From contig CM059971.1 of assembly GCA_030490835.1 (NCBI GenBank), positions 25,847,817-25,911,816 of the forward strand: a stretch of DNA of 64,000 nucleotides. Reading direction: 5' to 3'. This document shows positions 37,119 to 47,749 of the stretch, one piece after another. Below the pieces are notes generated by a model. The model was not told the DNA's origin, did not search any database, and saw only the letters and a program-made list of their open reading frames with translations. How positions within the stretch are numbered: position 1 is the first letter of the stretch; each line of letters opens with the position of its first letter. The stretch is from Annona cherimola (taxonomy: Eukaryota > Streptophyta > Magnoliopsida > Magnoliales > Annonaceae). The position numbers were made by a program, and so were the translations under genes.

Positions 37119-37430
37119 GATGATTGACAAAACTTCATTTGAGTTGATACCTTTCAAGCATTAATCATGTTCATATGTCTTTTGAAAAACAGAGCATTTG
37201 TGAATACCTTTCAAGTAAATCATGTTGAATTCTTTATATTGTAATCATTGATCAAATATATCATTCATTCAAACTTTATATCAAGCATATATCAATCATA
37301 AACCAGTTATCATATCAAACATCATTTCATATATATGAAGTTTCATTACAGAATAATGAAGCATAAATGAAACTATCCTAGATACAAACTACCCAACCCA
37401 AAAATAAAAACACTCAAATCTAACCTATCT

Positions 37431-37445
37431 CCCTCCCCCTTTTTG
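37431..37445 (-). other. Element A second polypurine tract
   Basis: Minus strand AAAAAGGGGGAGGG, four bases beyond the extra-gene stop. The same tract, with the same 'ttttgtcaat' plus-strand context, lies at this position in B and C. Confidence 0.6.
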
Positions 37446-37449
37446 TCAA

Positions 37450-39027
37450 TCATTCAAAAAGTACCAAAGACTTGGTAAATTGAAATTGAGAGATGGGATA
37501 TGGAATAGGTTTGATGGGACAATGATGGGCCGATGAGTAAACAAGAGAAGCGTGATCGGGAGTTGCTTCTCTATGAACTGAACCCGACTCGTAGGGATCG
37601 AGTTCAGGCATGGGTCTCTTTTTATGATGGCCTGATGCAAGATGATAGCGGATATGTCGCATTTCCCTCTCGATTCTATCTTGTCGGGAATGCATATCTT
37701 CAAGTGCATTAAGAACACCGGTGACAAGACTTGTCATCCGGTTTTCTTGTTGTCCCATTTCAGCCCTCATGGCTATGATTTCATCTTTCAAATCCTTTAG
37801 GGTGACTTCCTCAGAAGAGGTTGGAGGCACCCGTTCTCTTGCAGCGGATCCTTGTGGGGAGTAGGAGCCGTGGGATTGAGGCGATGGTGGCTCTTCTGGA
37901 GCAGCTGGTGCCTCGGGAGGTTGCTCCCCCTCAGCTTGTGCTTGGTCCTCTTGATGCTCTTCTTCTGAAGCATCATGCCTTAGTTCAAGCAAATTGATCT
38001 TAATTCTTTGTATGAGAGCTTTATTTATGGAATTTGTGGATTTGAGCACTTCGAAAGGCTCGCCTTCAATATCCACTTTGAAGAATTCAAGGATCTTTGT
38101 AATCCATGTGCCATAGGGAAGGACTCCTCGTGGGTTGTCCTTTCTATTTCCCAAGGCTTCAAGAAATAATTTGGGAATGCTTACTTTGACCCTGTTGGCC
38201 ACTTTCCATAGTATCCCAGCTTCCTGTGGATTCAATTGATTTCTTCCACCGCCCTTTGGGTAGATGCAGTGGGCAATGAGAAGCCTTAGTACCCGTAGCC
38301 TAGGTGACAAATCCATGTACCGAAGGAATTTGATTCCCGGATGGTACTTGTTGCTCCGGGTGAGCTGATTATACATTTGATCTATAGTAAGATCTTCTGG
38401 AATAGGCTCATCTTCATACGGGACTCCAAGTATGTGTCCTAAATGACTCATTACTTCAGTTGGTCCTGCAACTATCCCGATTCCAAGATCCATTTCGACT
38501 CCTTTGACGAATGTTCCAAAGTATTCTTCATCCCAAAGATAATAAAACATTCGAGTAAGATCTGGATAGACCCTTTCGTCTTCCTTTAGCAAGTTGGTCC
38601 ATCCTTGAAAATCCAATAGATCTTCTATGTCGGATCCATATTCTTTCAAGAAATTGAAATCTATGATCTTGGGTATGAATACCTTCCGTTCGTAGAACTT
38701 TTTGTAGAAACGGCTATGTTGGAGCTCGGTTTTGAAGTAGGTAGTGGGCATCTTCAAAACTTGGGCTTTCCCAGCTGCAGTGCCCCTTCTGCTTGTTCCG
38801 GATTGTGTACTCTGTGAGGTTTGTTGATTTTCCGACCTGGGTGCTTGATCAGATGATTGAGTGGAGGTTTGGAATCGAACCCGTTTACCCGTCGAAGTTG
38901 AGGGTTCTTCTCGAGCCCGTTTTGCAGGTGTCCTAGCTCTCCTAGGGACTTCTTCCTCAGTGTGAGATGTGGGAGGTCTAGGCATAGGCTTTTTTGATGG
39001 TTTGGAGACGGCTTTCTTCGGGGCCAT
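37450..39027 (-). CDS. Element A extra gene: 525-residue protein with a 'plant transposon protein'-like domain
   Basis: The start MAPKK is supported by the matching MAPK start in B. Residues 1-60 are basic and Ser/Thr/Pro-rich with 'RRARTPAKRARE' and 'KRVRFQ', possible nuclear-localisation clusters. Residues about 95-340 form a globular domain: 'FYERKVFIPKIIDF', 'DFQGWTNLL', 'FYYLWDEE', 'TFVKGVE', 'YMDLSPRLRVLRLLIAHC', 'PRGVLPYGTWITKI'. This layout resembles the plant family annotated as putative plant transposon protein (PF20167); that is recall, not a search. Residues 350-403 are acidic and Pro-rich, 405-463 a likely coiled coil, and 464-525 a basic tail. There is no signal peptide or hydrophobic membrane segment, unlike the env-like ORF described for SIRE1. 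Function unknown. Confidence 0.8.
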   Translation of the reverse strand: MAPKKAVSKPSKKPMPRPPTSHTEEEVPRRARTPAKRAREEPSTSTGKRVRFQTSTQSSDQAPRSENQQTSQSTQSGTSRRGTAAGKAQVLKMPTTYFKTELQHSRFYKKFYERKVFIPKIIDFNFLKEYGSDIEDLLDFQGWTNLLKEDERVYPDLTRMFYYLWDEEYFGTFVKGVEMDLGIGIVAGPTEVMSHLGHILGVPYEDEPIPEDLTIDQMYNQLTRSNKYHPGIKFLRYMDLSPRLRVLRLLIAHCIYPKGGGRNQLNPQEAGILWKVANRVKVSIPKLFLEALGNRKDNPRGVLPYGTWITKILEFFKVDIEGEPFEVLKSTNSINKALIQRIKINLLELRHDASEEEHQEDQAQAEGEQPPEAPAAPEEPPSPQSHGSYSPQGSAARERVPPTSSEEVTLKDLKDEIIAMRAEMGQQENRMTSLVTGVLNALEDMHSRQDRIEREMRHIRYHLASGHHKKRPMPELDPYESGSVHREATPDHASLVYSSAHHCPIKPIPYPISQFQFTKSLVLFE

Positions 39028-39263
39028 TGAGATGGGATTTATGGAATCGGAGAGGGAATGCTAGTGAAAGAGAGAAAGGGATTTGCCGGAAAAGTTTTGC
39101 CGGAGATGGAAGAAAAAATTGCCGGAGAAAAGACTGTCGCCGGAGATGGAGAAATAGGGAGAATCCCCGGAGAAGAAGAGAAAAACAGAGAGGCCGGAAA
39201 AAATGAGAAAGAAAGAAGAGAGGAGAGAAGAAAAGAAAGAATTTCCGGAATTCGGACGGTCGC
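39028..39263 (-). promoter_or_regulatory. Pyrimidine-rich leader of the element A extra gene
   Basis: On the sense strand, about 235 bp of CT-rich sequence with repeated 'ctccggc' blocks lead up to the ATG, ending 'cccatctca' before ATGGCC. This looks like a plant gene 5' leader, unlike the AT-rich rest of the element. B has a matching leader. It has no TATA box, so a TATA-less, pyrimidine-patch start is possible. Confidence 0.5.
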
Positions 39264-39420
39264 GCGCGGAGTCGACTTGCCCTAGGCGAAGTCGACTTCG
39301 GTCCTTCTGGAGTCGACTTCGCCTGGGGGCGGAGTCGACTTCGACCCTAGCGGAGTCGACTTCGCTTCTGAAGCGGAGTCGACCTGGTGTCCCTGGAGTC
39401 GACTTGACTCATCGACTTGA
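39264..39420 (-). promoter_or_regulatory. Internal GTCGAC array between pol and the extra gene (element A)
   Basis: Seven GTCGAC palindromes within about 157 bp, in the same GGAGTCGACTTSG context as the LTR U3 array. They lie immediately upstream of the leader of the extra gene. Confidence 0.65.
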
Positions 39421-39455
39421 CATTTTCCAATTTTAATTTTCTTATGTATTTTTCC

Positions 39456-42400
39456 TTAGTTAAACTCTATCATCCCCATATCATTCCTAATCTTACAAAA
39501 TGAATCTTTGGCTAGAGGTTTGGTAAAGATATCAGCAATTTGGTCTTCTGTTTTTACATATTCTAAGCACACATCATGATTTTCAACATGTTCACGAATA
39601 AAATGATGTCTCACATCAATATGTTTGGTTCTAGAATGCAATACAGGATTTTTAGTCAAACAAATTGCACTTGTATTATCACATCTAATAGGAATATCAA
39701 CATAATCAATACCATAATCCTTTAATTGCTGTTTCATCCAAAGTAATTGGGCACAACAACTACCGGCGGCTATGTATTCGGCTTCCGCAGTAGATAGTGC
39801 AACACTTGTTTGTTTTCTTGAATGCCATGAAACTAGCATATGTCCAAGAAATTGACAAGTTCCACTGGTACTTTTTCTATCTACTTTATATCCGGCAAAG
39901 TCTGCATCCGAATAGCCGATTAGATCAAAGGTTGACCCCTTTGGATACCATAGTCCAAGGTTTGTAGTTTTTATCAAATATTTAAAAATTCTTTTTACAG
40001 CAAGTAGATGTGATTCTTTGGGACATGCTTGAAATCTAGAGCACATACAAACACTAAATAAGATATCGGGTCTAGAAGCAGTTAAATAAAGCAAAGATCC
40101 TATCATGCTTCTATAAAGCTTTTGATCGATACTTTTACCGTTTTCATCCGTGTCGATTTTGATTGTTGAGCTCATTGGAGTGTTTGCTCCTTTGCTATTC
40201 TGCATTCCAAATTTCTTGAGCATCTCTTTGACATACTTGGACTGGTTCAGAAATATTCCTTCACTTTGTTGCTTGATTTGTAGTCCAAGGAAGAAATTTA
40301 ATTCTCCCATCATGCTCATTTCGAACTCGCTCTGCATTATCTTAGAAAATTCTTGACAAAGATTTTCATCAGTAGCACCGAATATTATGTCATCCACATA
40401 AATCTGTACAATCAAAATATTTTTATTTTTGTACTTGATGAATAAAGTAGTGTCTACTTTCCCTCTTTGAAACTCATGATCAATCAAAAATTTGTTCAAC
40501 CTTTCATACCAAGCTCTTGGAGCTTGTTTTAATCCATATAGTGCTTTGGTCAATTTATACACATATTTTGATTGATCCTTATCTTCAAAACCAGGGGGTT
40601 GTTCAACATATACTTCTTCATTCAAATAGCCATTCAAAAATGCACTCTTCACATCCATTTGGAACAATTTGAAATTCATATGTGAAGCGAATGCTAATAA
40701 GATACGTATGGCTTCTAATCTAGCCACGGGTGCATATGATTCTTCAAAATCAATTCCTTCTTCTTGGGAGTACCCTTTGGCTACTAATCGTGCCTTGTTT
40801 CTAATTACAAGACCGCTTTCGTCTAATTTGTTCCTAAATACCCATTTTGTACCAATGACTATATGATTGTTTGGTCTAGGAACTAAATGCCATACATTGT
40901 TTCTTTCGAATTGATTTAGCTCTTCTTGCATTGAAATAACCCAATGTTCATCATTAAGAGCTTGTTCAATGGTATTTGGTTCAATTTTCGATACAAACGC
41001 ATATTGGCCATAAACGTTTTGTTTTGATCTTCTAGTTTTTACTCCTTCATATATGTTTCCAATAACTTGTTCAATTGGATGGGCATTTTTGAACTTTAAA
41101 TCAGTTGGAGGTTTGTAAGAGTCATTACCTTCACTTACCTCTTCCTCCTCTGGATTTTCTGGCTTGAGCTCGAGTTCCTTTGGTTGTTCTTTGCTTTTTG
41201 TCTCATCTGCATCACTTTGTTCATTCTCCTTTCTCGGACTTTGGTTAATTTCATCAAATACAACATGTATGGATTCTTCTACAACTTGGTTTCGTTTGTT
41301 GAATACTCTATATGCTTTGCTATTTGATGAATAACCAAGGAATATAGCCTCATCGCTTTTTGCATCTAATTTGCCCAAATTGGTTTTTCCATTGTTTAAA
41401 ACATAGCATGTACATCCAAAAACATGAAAATAAGATATATTTGGTTTCCTTCCTTTCCATAGTTCATATGGGGTCTTTTTCAAGATTGCTCGAATGGTAA
41501 CTCGGTTCAAAACATGACAAGCTGTACTCACAGCTTCACCCCAAAATTTCTTGGATAAATTGCTCTCATTTAGCATAGTTCTAGCCATCTCTTGTATAGT
41601 TCTATTTTTCCTTTCAACTACTCCATTTTGTTGTGGAGTTCTTGGTGCAGAAAATGTGTGGTGAATTCCTTTTTCATTACAAAATTCCATGAATCGTTTG
41701 TTTTCGAATTCGCCACCATGATCGCTTCTTATGGTCATAATAGTACTTTGTTTTTCATTTTGCACCAAATTTACAAAAGTTGCAAACATAGAGAAGGCTT
41801 CATCTTTACTAGCTAAGAGAATTATCCATGTGAATCTTGAAAAATCATCAACTATGACAAATACATATTTCTTTCCACCAATGGTTAGAATGTCGAATGG
41901 CCCGTATAGATCCATGTGTAGCAATTCAAGTGGCCTAGTGGTGGAAATTTTCTTTTTGGTAGAGAAAGGCATTTTGGGTTGTTTTGATATTTGACATGCC
42001 TTACAAATTTTGTCTTTGTCATATTTCAACTTTGGTAATCCTTCTACCAAATTCTTTTTCCATAGGGTCTTTATATTTCCCATGTTTACATGTCCAAGCC
42101 TTTTATGCCAAACCCATGGATCATTATCAATGGTCATAAGACATTGACCATTCAATTCATCAAGTGAAACCAAATAGACATTTCCATGTCTTTTACCACT
42201 AAACATGATATGTTCTCCATCAAATACATTACATATAGATGATTCAAACACAACTTTATATCCTTTATCACATAATTGGCTAATACTCATTAAATTGTGT
42301 TTGAGTCCTTCAACAAATAAAACATCTTCCATGCATGCATTTGAGGTACTAAGTATATTTCCTTTACCTTTAATTTTACCTTTTTCATTATTTCCAAAGG

Positions 42401-42482
42401 CAACCATTCCATCGTTGCAAGGCTTAAGTTTATGAAAAAAACTTCTTTCACCAGTCATATGCCTTGAACAACCGCTATCCAT
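39456..42482 (-). CDS. pol: Element A pol: protease, integrase, reverse transcriptase, RNase H
   Basis: An open frame of 1008 residues counted from the Met of the protease site ([11 protein letters not shown]); the frame is open upstream to near the end of gag. The integrase zinc domain is H126/H131/C160/C163, with catalytic D191, D254 (SDHGGEF) and E290 (VVERKNR) in DD35E spacing. RT has D610 ([11 protein letters not shown]) and YVDD at 695-698. RNase H has SDAD at 858-861, AEAEYIA at 899-905 and CDNTSA near 934. All key residues are present. The polyprotein works inside the cytoplasmic particle, makes cDNA and inserts it in the nucleus. The order PR-IN-RT-RH is diagnostic of Ty1/copia. It lies +1 relative to gag. 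Confidence 0.95.
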   Translation of the reverse strand: MDSGCSRHMTGERSFFHKLKPCNDGMVAFGNNEKGKIKGKGNILSTSNACMEDVLFVEGLKHNLMSISQLCDKGYKVVFESSICNVFDGEHIMFSGKRHGNVYLVSLDELNGQCLMTIDNDPWVWHKRLGHVNMGNIKTLWKKNLVEGLPKLKYDKDKICKACQISKQPKMPFSTKKKISTTRPLELLHMDLYGPFDILTIGGKKYVFVIVDDFSRFTWIILLASKDEAFSMFATFVNLVQNEKQSTIMTIRSDHGGEFENKRFMEFCNEKGIHHTFSAPRTPQQNGVVERKNRTIQEMARTMLNESNLSKKFWGEAVSTACHVLNRVTIRAILKKTPYELWKGRKPNISYFHVFGCTCYVLNNGKTNLGKLDAKSDEAIFLGYSSNSKAYRVFNKRNQVVEESIHVVFDEINQSPRKENEQSDADETKSKEQPKELELKPENPEEEEVSEGNDSYKPPTDLKFKNAHPIEQVIGNIYEGVKTRRSKQNVYGQYAFVSKIEPNTIEQALNDEHWVISMQEELNQFERNNVWHLVPRPNNHIVIGTKWVFRNKLDESGLVIRNKARLVAKGYSQEEGIDFEESYAPVARLEAIRILLAFASHMNFKLFQMDVKSAFLNGYLNEEVYVEQPPGFEDKDQSKYVYKLTKALYGLKQAPRAWYERLNKFLIDHEFQRGKVDTTLFIKYKNKNILIVQIYVDDIIFGATDENLCQEFSKIMQSEFEMSMMGELNFFLGLQIKQQSEGIFLNQSKYVKEMLKKFGMQNSKGANTPMSSTIKIDTDENGKSIDQKLYRSMIGSLLYLTASRPDILFSVCMCSRFQACPKESHLLAVKRIFKYLIKTTNLGLWYPKGSTFDLIGYSDADFAGYKVDRKSTSGTCQFLGHMLVSWHSRKQTSVALSTAEAEYIAAGSCCAQLLWMKQQLKDYGIDYVDIPIRCDNTSAICLTKNPVLHSRTKHIDVRHHFIREHVENHDVCLEYVKTEDQIADIFTKPLAKDSFCKIRNDMGMIEFN

Positions 42483-42540
42483 GAACCATTCATTGTTTGC
42501 CTTTGCCTTAAAACATATCTGAAAAATAAGGAAATAAATC

Positions 42541-44319
42541 TTATCTTTTTGGTACCCATTTTATGGGTCCATTTGGGTTAGTAATAGAATCTAATCTAAG
42601 TTGATCTAACTTTGAAAGCCCAATTCTTGTGTTTCTTGGAACCCAAACTAATTTAGCACCATGGTCATATAGTTTCTTAAAATTACATTTGTAAGTTTTA
42701 TGACCCATCTTATTGCAGAAATTACAAGCCATAGGTAATCTTGGAGTAGGTCTTCAAGCATACAAAGGTTCAATCATTGGTCTTCTAGTCCACTTAAAAT
42801 TTTTCTTTTGTGGCTTGTATATAGATGCAGTTTTAGTTTGATATTTCTCAAGTAATTTCACATTTGATTTGCTACTTTCTCCTTGCTCAAATGTATGATA
42901 CCCAAGACCTCTTTTATGTGTTTGGGAGGTCATATTCAAAAACATTTTGACATTTTCTCCTGGATTAGAGAACTTGGCTAATGATTCATTTAATGATTTG
43001 TTCTCCTTTTTTAGCAAATCATTTTCTTCTGCAAGTTTACCATTTATAATTATTACTGCATCACATTGTTTTTTCTTAATTGTAAACTTGCTTCCTAATT
43101 TCTTCATTTCTTCATATAAAGAATCATATGCCATTTGTAGCTCATCTAACTCAGCACATTTGAGGCATTCATGAGAGGAAGAATAACTTGAATTAGGAAG
43201 GGAGAATTTGGAACTTACCTCTTCATTGCTTGTGCATTTTGAGGTAGTTTGTTCTCCTTGCTCGATTTGTGCCATACAGCAAATTCTCGCACATTCTTCT
43301 GCTTCGATTTCGTTGGTTGAGGAGCTACTCGTTGTAGATTCCTCGTCATTCACGTACATGCCTCTTCCTTTATATTTCTGAAATCTTCTATTGTCCCCTC
43401 GATCCTTTCTTTGTTCTTTTGCCTTGATTTCTTCGGGAGTTGGACATTGGGCTTGCATATGTCCCGAACCGCCGCATCGGTAGCACTTGGTTGATTCTTT
43501 CTTCTTCTCTCGGGGAGTTCTTTCTTTGAAGCTTCTGAAATTTTTGCCTTTCCTCACAAATTTTCTGAATCGTTTTGTGAGTAGAGCAATCTCGTCGTCA
43601 TTTTGAGAAGAAGATGTGTCATCGGTGTCTTGTGCGGCTTTTAAGGCAATTGCTCTTTTGCCCCTGTGTTGATCTTCATTCCTTTTCTTAATTAGCTCAT
43701 GTGACATAAGTGAGCTAATTAAGTCTTCAAGCTTCAGCGTGTTGAGGTCTTTGGCTTCTTCAATTGCAGTGATCTTTGGAGTCCATGATTCGGGTAGAGC
43801 TCTTAAAATCTTCATGACCTGCTCAGATTCAGATATTGCTTTTCCAAGACCTTTTAAAGCATTAGTAATCTTAGAGAATCTAGCAAACATTTCAGAAATA
43901 TTTTCTGTTTCTAACATTCTAAAGTTCTCTAGTTCTCCAATCAAAATATTCCTTCTCGTCCCTTGGACTTGAGAAGTTCCTTCATAGATAGAGGTTAGCG
44001 TATCCCATATTTCTTTGGCGGTCAAGCAAGAGGATACTCTATCATATTCAGAAGCATTAAGAGCACAAAATAAAGAGTTCATAGCTTTGGCGTTGCTCTT
44101 AACAGTTCTTACTTCCTCATCGGTCCATTTGGAAGCTCGTTCATCGGTAGGCAATATTACTCCATCTTGGATAGCAATCCAAGAGTCCATATCGGTAGCC
44201 ATGATGAGTTGCTTCATACGAAGCTTCCAATATCCAAAATTGTTCCCATCAAACAACGGTGGCCTTGTAAAGGATTGGCCTTCAGCAAATGCGGGAACGG
44301 AAGTAGATTGGGATGCCAT
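42541..44319 (-). pseudogene. gag: Element A gag with one premature stop
   Basis: Starts [17 protein letters not shown] and follows B gag closely for 521 residues. The Trp codon corresponding to B 'HAWRPTPRL' is TGA here (42754-42756). The remaining frame (42541-42732, '[15 protein letters not shown]') continues open to the normal stop. A first CCHC knuckle is C279-C282-H287-C292. Gag builds the particle shell and packages RNA. The truncated product would keep the capsid part and first knuckle but lose the second and any link to pol, so A probably depends on Gag from an element such as B. Confidence 0.92.
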
Positions 44320-44353
44320 TTCAATAAGATCTCTTTGATAAACTCAAAGACCT

Positions 44354-44365
44354 GCTCTGATACCA
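44354..44365 (-). other. Element A primer-binding site
   Basis: Minus strand TGGTATCAGAGC, two bases after the 5' LTR, complementary to the 3' end of initiator tRNA-Met. Confidence 0.92.
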
Positions 44366-44627
44366 CTTGTTGGTCCCGAGTTGATGGCTAAACCCAAGAG
44401 GGGAGGGGTGAATTGGGTTCTTTAAAATTTCTTTGATAATCTCAAAGATCTTAACCCCTTGAAAAAGTTAATCCCCTTTTTAAGCGAATGGAGAGCAAAT
44501 AAGATAAATCAGTGAAAACAAGTAGAACACAAGATTTATAGTGGTTCGGGCAAACCTTCCCTACTCCACTCTTCCAAGCTCACACTCCGTTGTGACTTGG
44601 GTTCCACTATGTATTCCAAGAATACAC

Positions 44628-44831
44628 TTAGAGTCACCGCTCTCTTCTAGATTCAAAGCTCTAGGGGGCATACACAACTAGAGCCACTTGCTCTCTTCTA
44701 GATTCAAAGCTCTAGGGGGCATATACAACTAGAGCCACTTGCTCTCTTCTAGATTCAAAGCTCTAGGGGGCATACACAACTAGAGCCACTTGCTCTCTTC
44801 TAGATTCAAAGCTCTAGGGGGCATATACAAT
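44628..44831 (-). repeat. Four tandem 51-bp units in the A 5' LTR
   Basis: Each unit contains 'ctctcttctagattcaaag' and 'ctctagggggcata'. The same four units are in the 3' LTR at 35566-35769. B has three and C two or three of a 49-bp version. They lie downstream of the TATA box, so they would be in the transcript leader. Confidence 0.8.
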
Positions 44832-45167
44832 CACTTGCACAAGTAGGTGATGAGTCTCACTCCAATCACACCCTACTTTGCATATACTTGATCTTAGCTA
44901 CCCAAGCTAAATCAAGTTTTATATAACCAAATAAAGAAATGAATAAGACCTACACTTTACAGATTTGTGTAGGCAGTTTTGAGCTCGTGGAAGAAATCAA
45001 AAGTGGCTTGAATGATGATTGTTGAAGCAACTTGCAATTTGAAGCTCTTTCTTCCTTTGAAACACTTAAGTATGGAGAAAAGGTATTTGAAAATCTTTCT
45101 TGCACTTCTTTTCTCTCTTTGATCTTTTGAGTAGTGTCACTTGTACTTCTTACGTTCATTTGAATGT

Positions 45168-45176
45168 CCTTTTATA
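45168..45176 (-). promoter_or_regulatory. Element A TATA box
   Basis: Minus strand TATAAAAGG, placed directly after the GTCGAC array. The box is conserved at the same place in B (59619-59627) and in the C 3' LTR (20670-20678). Transcription should start some 25-35 bases downstream, near 45140. Confidence 0.75.
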
Positions 45177-45259
45177 GATTGAGGAAAATATGAACGTTGT
45201 AGAAGTAGTTGGCGTGCAATAAATGAACTCCAACGGTCAAAAATTTGACCGTTATACTC

Positions 45260-46042
45260 CAAGTCGAAGATGAAGTCGACTTGGCCTGCGACTTGGCTTC
45301 CAAGTCGTACATGGAGTCGACTTGGCCTGCGACTTGGGTTCTTCGGAAACTCAAGTCTGAGACTTGGGTCGACTTGGCTTTCAGACTTCAACTCAAGTCG
45401 ATCCTGAAGTCGACTTGGGTTGCGACTTGGCTTGGTCTATTGCAGAAACGCCTTGATCTTCTTGAAATGTCTTGAGTCTTGCAAACCATTTGAAAGCTTT
45501 GAGTTCTTGCAAAATATATGTATGTTCCTTGCTTTGCTTTGGACTCACTTGGTCTTCATGACTTGGATTTTACTTCATTTGGAAGCTAGCTTGAAGATTC
45601 GCTTTGAGCTTGATAGACTTGATTTGAATGTAGAACATGATTCTTAACTTTGAAGTTGACTCATTTGTTTTTCATCTTGATTCCTTGGACTTGAGTGATA
45701 AATCCTCTTAAATATCTTGAAAACTGCATCTTTGAAAGTTTGAACATCTCAAGTCGTGGATGGAGTCGACCTGGCCTGCGACTTCACCCAAGTCGCACCT
45801 GGAGTCGACTTCGTTTGCGACTTCGTCATGTTCGTTTCCACTTTTCAGCTCTGGATACTCTAAGTCGATGCTGGAGTCGACTTCGTCTGCGACTTGACTT
45901 CCCAAGTCGCAAGTGGAGTCGACTTGACCTGCGACTTCACCTGTTGCCTTTTGGGATTCATTCTCAAGTCGATATTTGAGTCGACTTTGGGATCGACTTC
46001 ACCCAAGTCGAAGTCCAAGTCGACTTGGAGATCGACTTGACT
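45260..46042 (-). promoter_or_regulatory. Element A U3 array of GTCGAC palindromes
   Basis: Ten GTCGAC sites, mostly within GGAGTCGACTTSG or AAGTCGACTT, alternate with 'tgcgactt' half-units over about 780 bp upstream of the TATA box. Such spacing of a perfect palindrome suggests binding sites for a dimeric factor; the factor is unknown. The arrays of B and C have the same organisation. Confidence 0.6.
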
Positions 46043-46171
46043 TCTTTGCTTTCCTTAAACATTTGTCAAACATGTTAGTACTCTTTATATACTCAAATAA
46101 GTTCTTGTTAATCATCAAAACTCAGGCTTTGGTCAATTTAAATTATTTTGAACATTGTTTCCAACAGTTTT

Positions 46172-47455
46172 GTCTTTTTCATTTCCCACCATTTCTTCTT
46201 CCAATCAAATGTAAATGTGATTGTGCTTGTAAATCACCTGGTGATGTTGTTCTTAGGCCTCGGATGGGGGGAATGAATACAACAATGCCAAAGGAAGTAT
46301 TGGTTCTAAACCCTTGAGAGTAATTACAGAGGAAAGCCTTCAGCTGGAACCATTGGGAGATCAGGAGCTTGAATAGCTTTCATCTTTTGATGTTTTCTTA
46401 TTTATATTCTTGTTTTAGCTATGTTCCAAGATTCATGATTGAATAATGCAGGTTTGATATTTCTGTACTAGCAGTGACTGAGAGACAGAAATTACATGTT
46501 TAAAATGTAGTGTAGAGAATCATATTAGTTTGAACTTTGCAGTGTGGAAATTTAAGTCTGACTTATGAGTTTACTTTTTAGCAATCCAAGAAATTATAGT
46601 CAGCCATATTTGGTTATTTGACACACTTTTAGATCTTGGCACCCATGATACTTAGGTTTTAATAATCTTGGTTGGTTTTTTGGTTGAAATTTGTGGCTTT
46701 GGAGACATCCACCTACAAACTATACAGTGACTTTTAATGTCTTTTGCATAGGCATTTTGAAGACCTGTGAAGAGGTATGGGTATGTTTCTGGATTTCTTG
46801 TCTTAGATAACAGATGTATGGCATCCACAATTATATTTTCATGTTATTATTGTTATATCTAGTCAAGTTTGAATATATAGCTTTTGAAAGAGGAGACCCT
46901 CCTTCCAAGTCAAGGCAGAAAGTGAACTGTTTCATAGCAGAAAATACAACGCCATGATGGTTTATGTTTTCTTTCACCTCAGTATGCATTTGTTTCTGTT
47001 TTCCATAGAGTTTTCAGAACTTCCCAAACCAAGCGCCTGTTTCTAAAGTAATCACTTTATACGGGATCATGTCGACATGTCAGTGTGTTGATTTTTATCA
47101 AATGGATAACTCCCACTATGGTGACCATCTCCTTTAACAAAAATTTTCACTCCTGCAAGTCAATTTGGGCAGCTCCTCATTGTCAGAGATCTCCGGGTAT
47201 TTTGGGTTCGACCAAAACAATACTCAGATGAAGGTTGTTATTTGATCACTTTGGAATTAGAAGAGATTTACAACTCATGAGCACTAACATGTCATCTAAC
47301 TACAAAAGTGCAAAGAGAAATGCATATTACACCTTCTGTTGGTGGCTGGAACAACCCAGGCCATTTAACAAACAACCCCACTGCTGGTGGCTGGAATTTC
47401 TCAATACAGCATGAACATCCATCCTATATTTGTATCTTTTTATTAGTTGCATTTA
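46172..47455. other. Host sequence between elements A and the MITE
   Basis: Low-copy looking sequence that was contiguous with 35300 before element A inserted. A short frame around 46220-46317 ('SPGDVVLRPRMGGMNT') looks protein-like, but I cannot identify it or connect it to the 33.7-kb frame. An 85-bp segment at 47235-47319 is repeated at 49122-49206. Confidence 0.35.
47235..47319 (+). repeat. 85-bp direct repeat, copy 1
   Basis: Begins 'ttgttatttgatcacttt'. Copy 2 at 49122-49206 is the same length with only a handful of changes. Confidence 0.8.
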
Positions 47456-47746
47456 GGGTGTGTTTGGTTAGAGGTAAAACTTTTGATGAAAAGTTTTTTG
47501 AGTAGAAGTTGTCAAATCAATAGAAAATGATGTGAGATAATAGGAGTAATGATGAAGAGTAAAGAGAATAAAGTTAAGATAGATAGGTTAGTTGTATGAG
47601 TAGTTGTGTAGAAATGATTGAAAAGTAGGGTAGTTTGTATAGAAAAATGTGAAAAAATAATTAAAAAATAGAGTAATTATGGAAAGTGAAAAGTTTTAGA
47701 TTAAAAAGTTTTAGTTGACACTTTTTTGCCCTAAACAAACACACCC
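47456..47746. mobile_element. Tourist-like MITE, 291 bp
   Basis: Ends GGGTGTGTTTGGTTAG and CTAAACAAACACACCC, with a TTA target duplication (47453-47455 and 47747-47749), the hallmark of PIF/Harbinger MITEs. It is clearly the same family as 32200-32491. Confidence 0.92.
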
Positions 47747-47749
47747 TTA

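Larger units (their letters stand above)
35306..46166 (-). mobile_element. Element A: complete SIRE-lineage Ty1/copia with an extra gene (10861 bp)
   Basis: It has two 1799-bp LTRs (TGTTGG to CCAACA), a perfect target duplication GTTTT (35301-35305, 46167-46171), an initiator-tRNA-Met primer site, gag, pol, a palindrome-rich spacer, an extra gene and two polypurine tracts. By eye the two LTRs differ at about five positions, so the insertion is young. Gag has one nonsense codon; pol and the extra gene are open. It is a close relative of B 3.4 kb away and in the same orientation. Confidence 0.97.
44368..46166 (-). repeat. Element A 5' LTR (1799 bp)
   Basis: Holds the promoter of the element. 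U3 is about 46166-45177 on the minus strand, followed by the TATA box, then the R/U5 region with four 51-bp units, ending next to the primer site. Confidence 0.97.
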
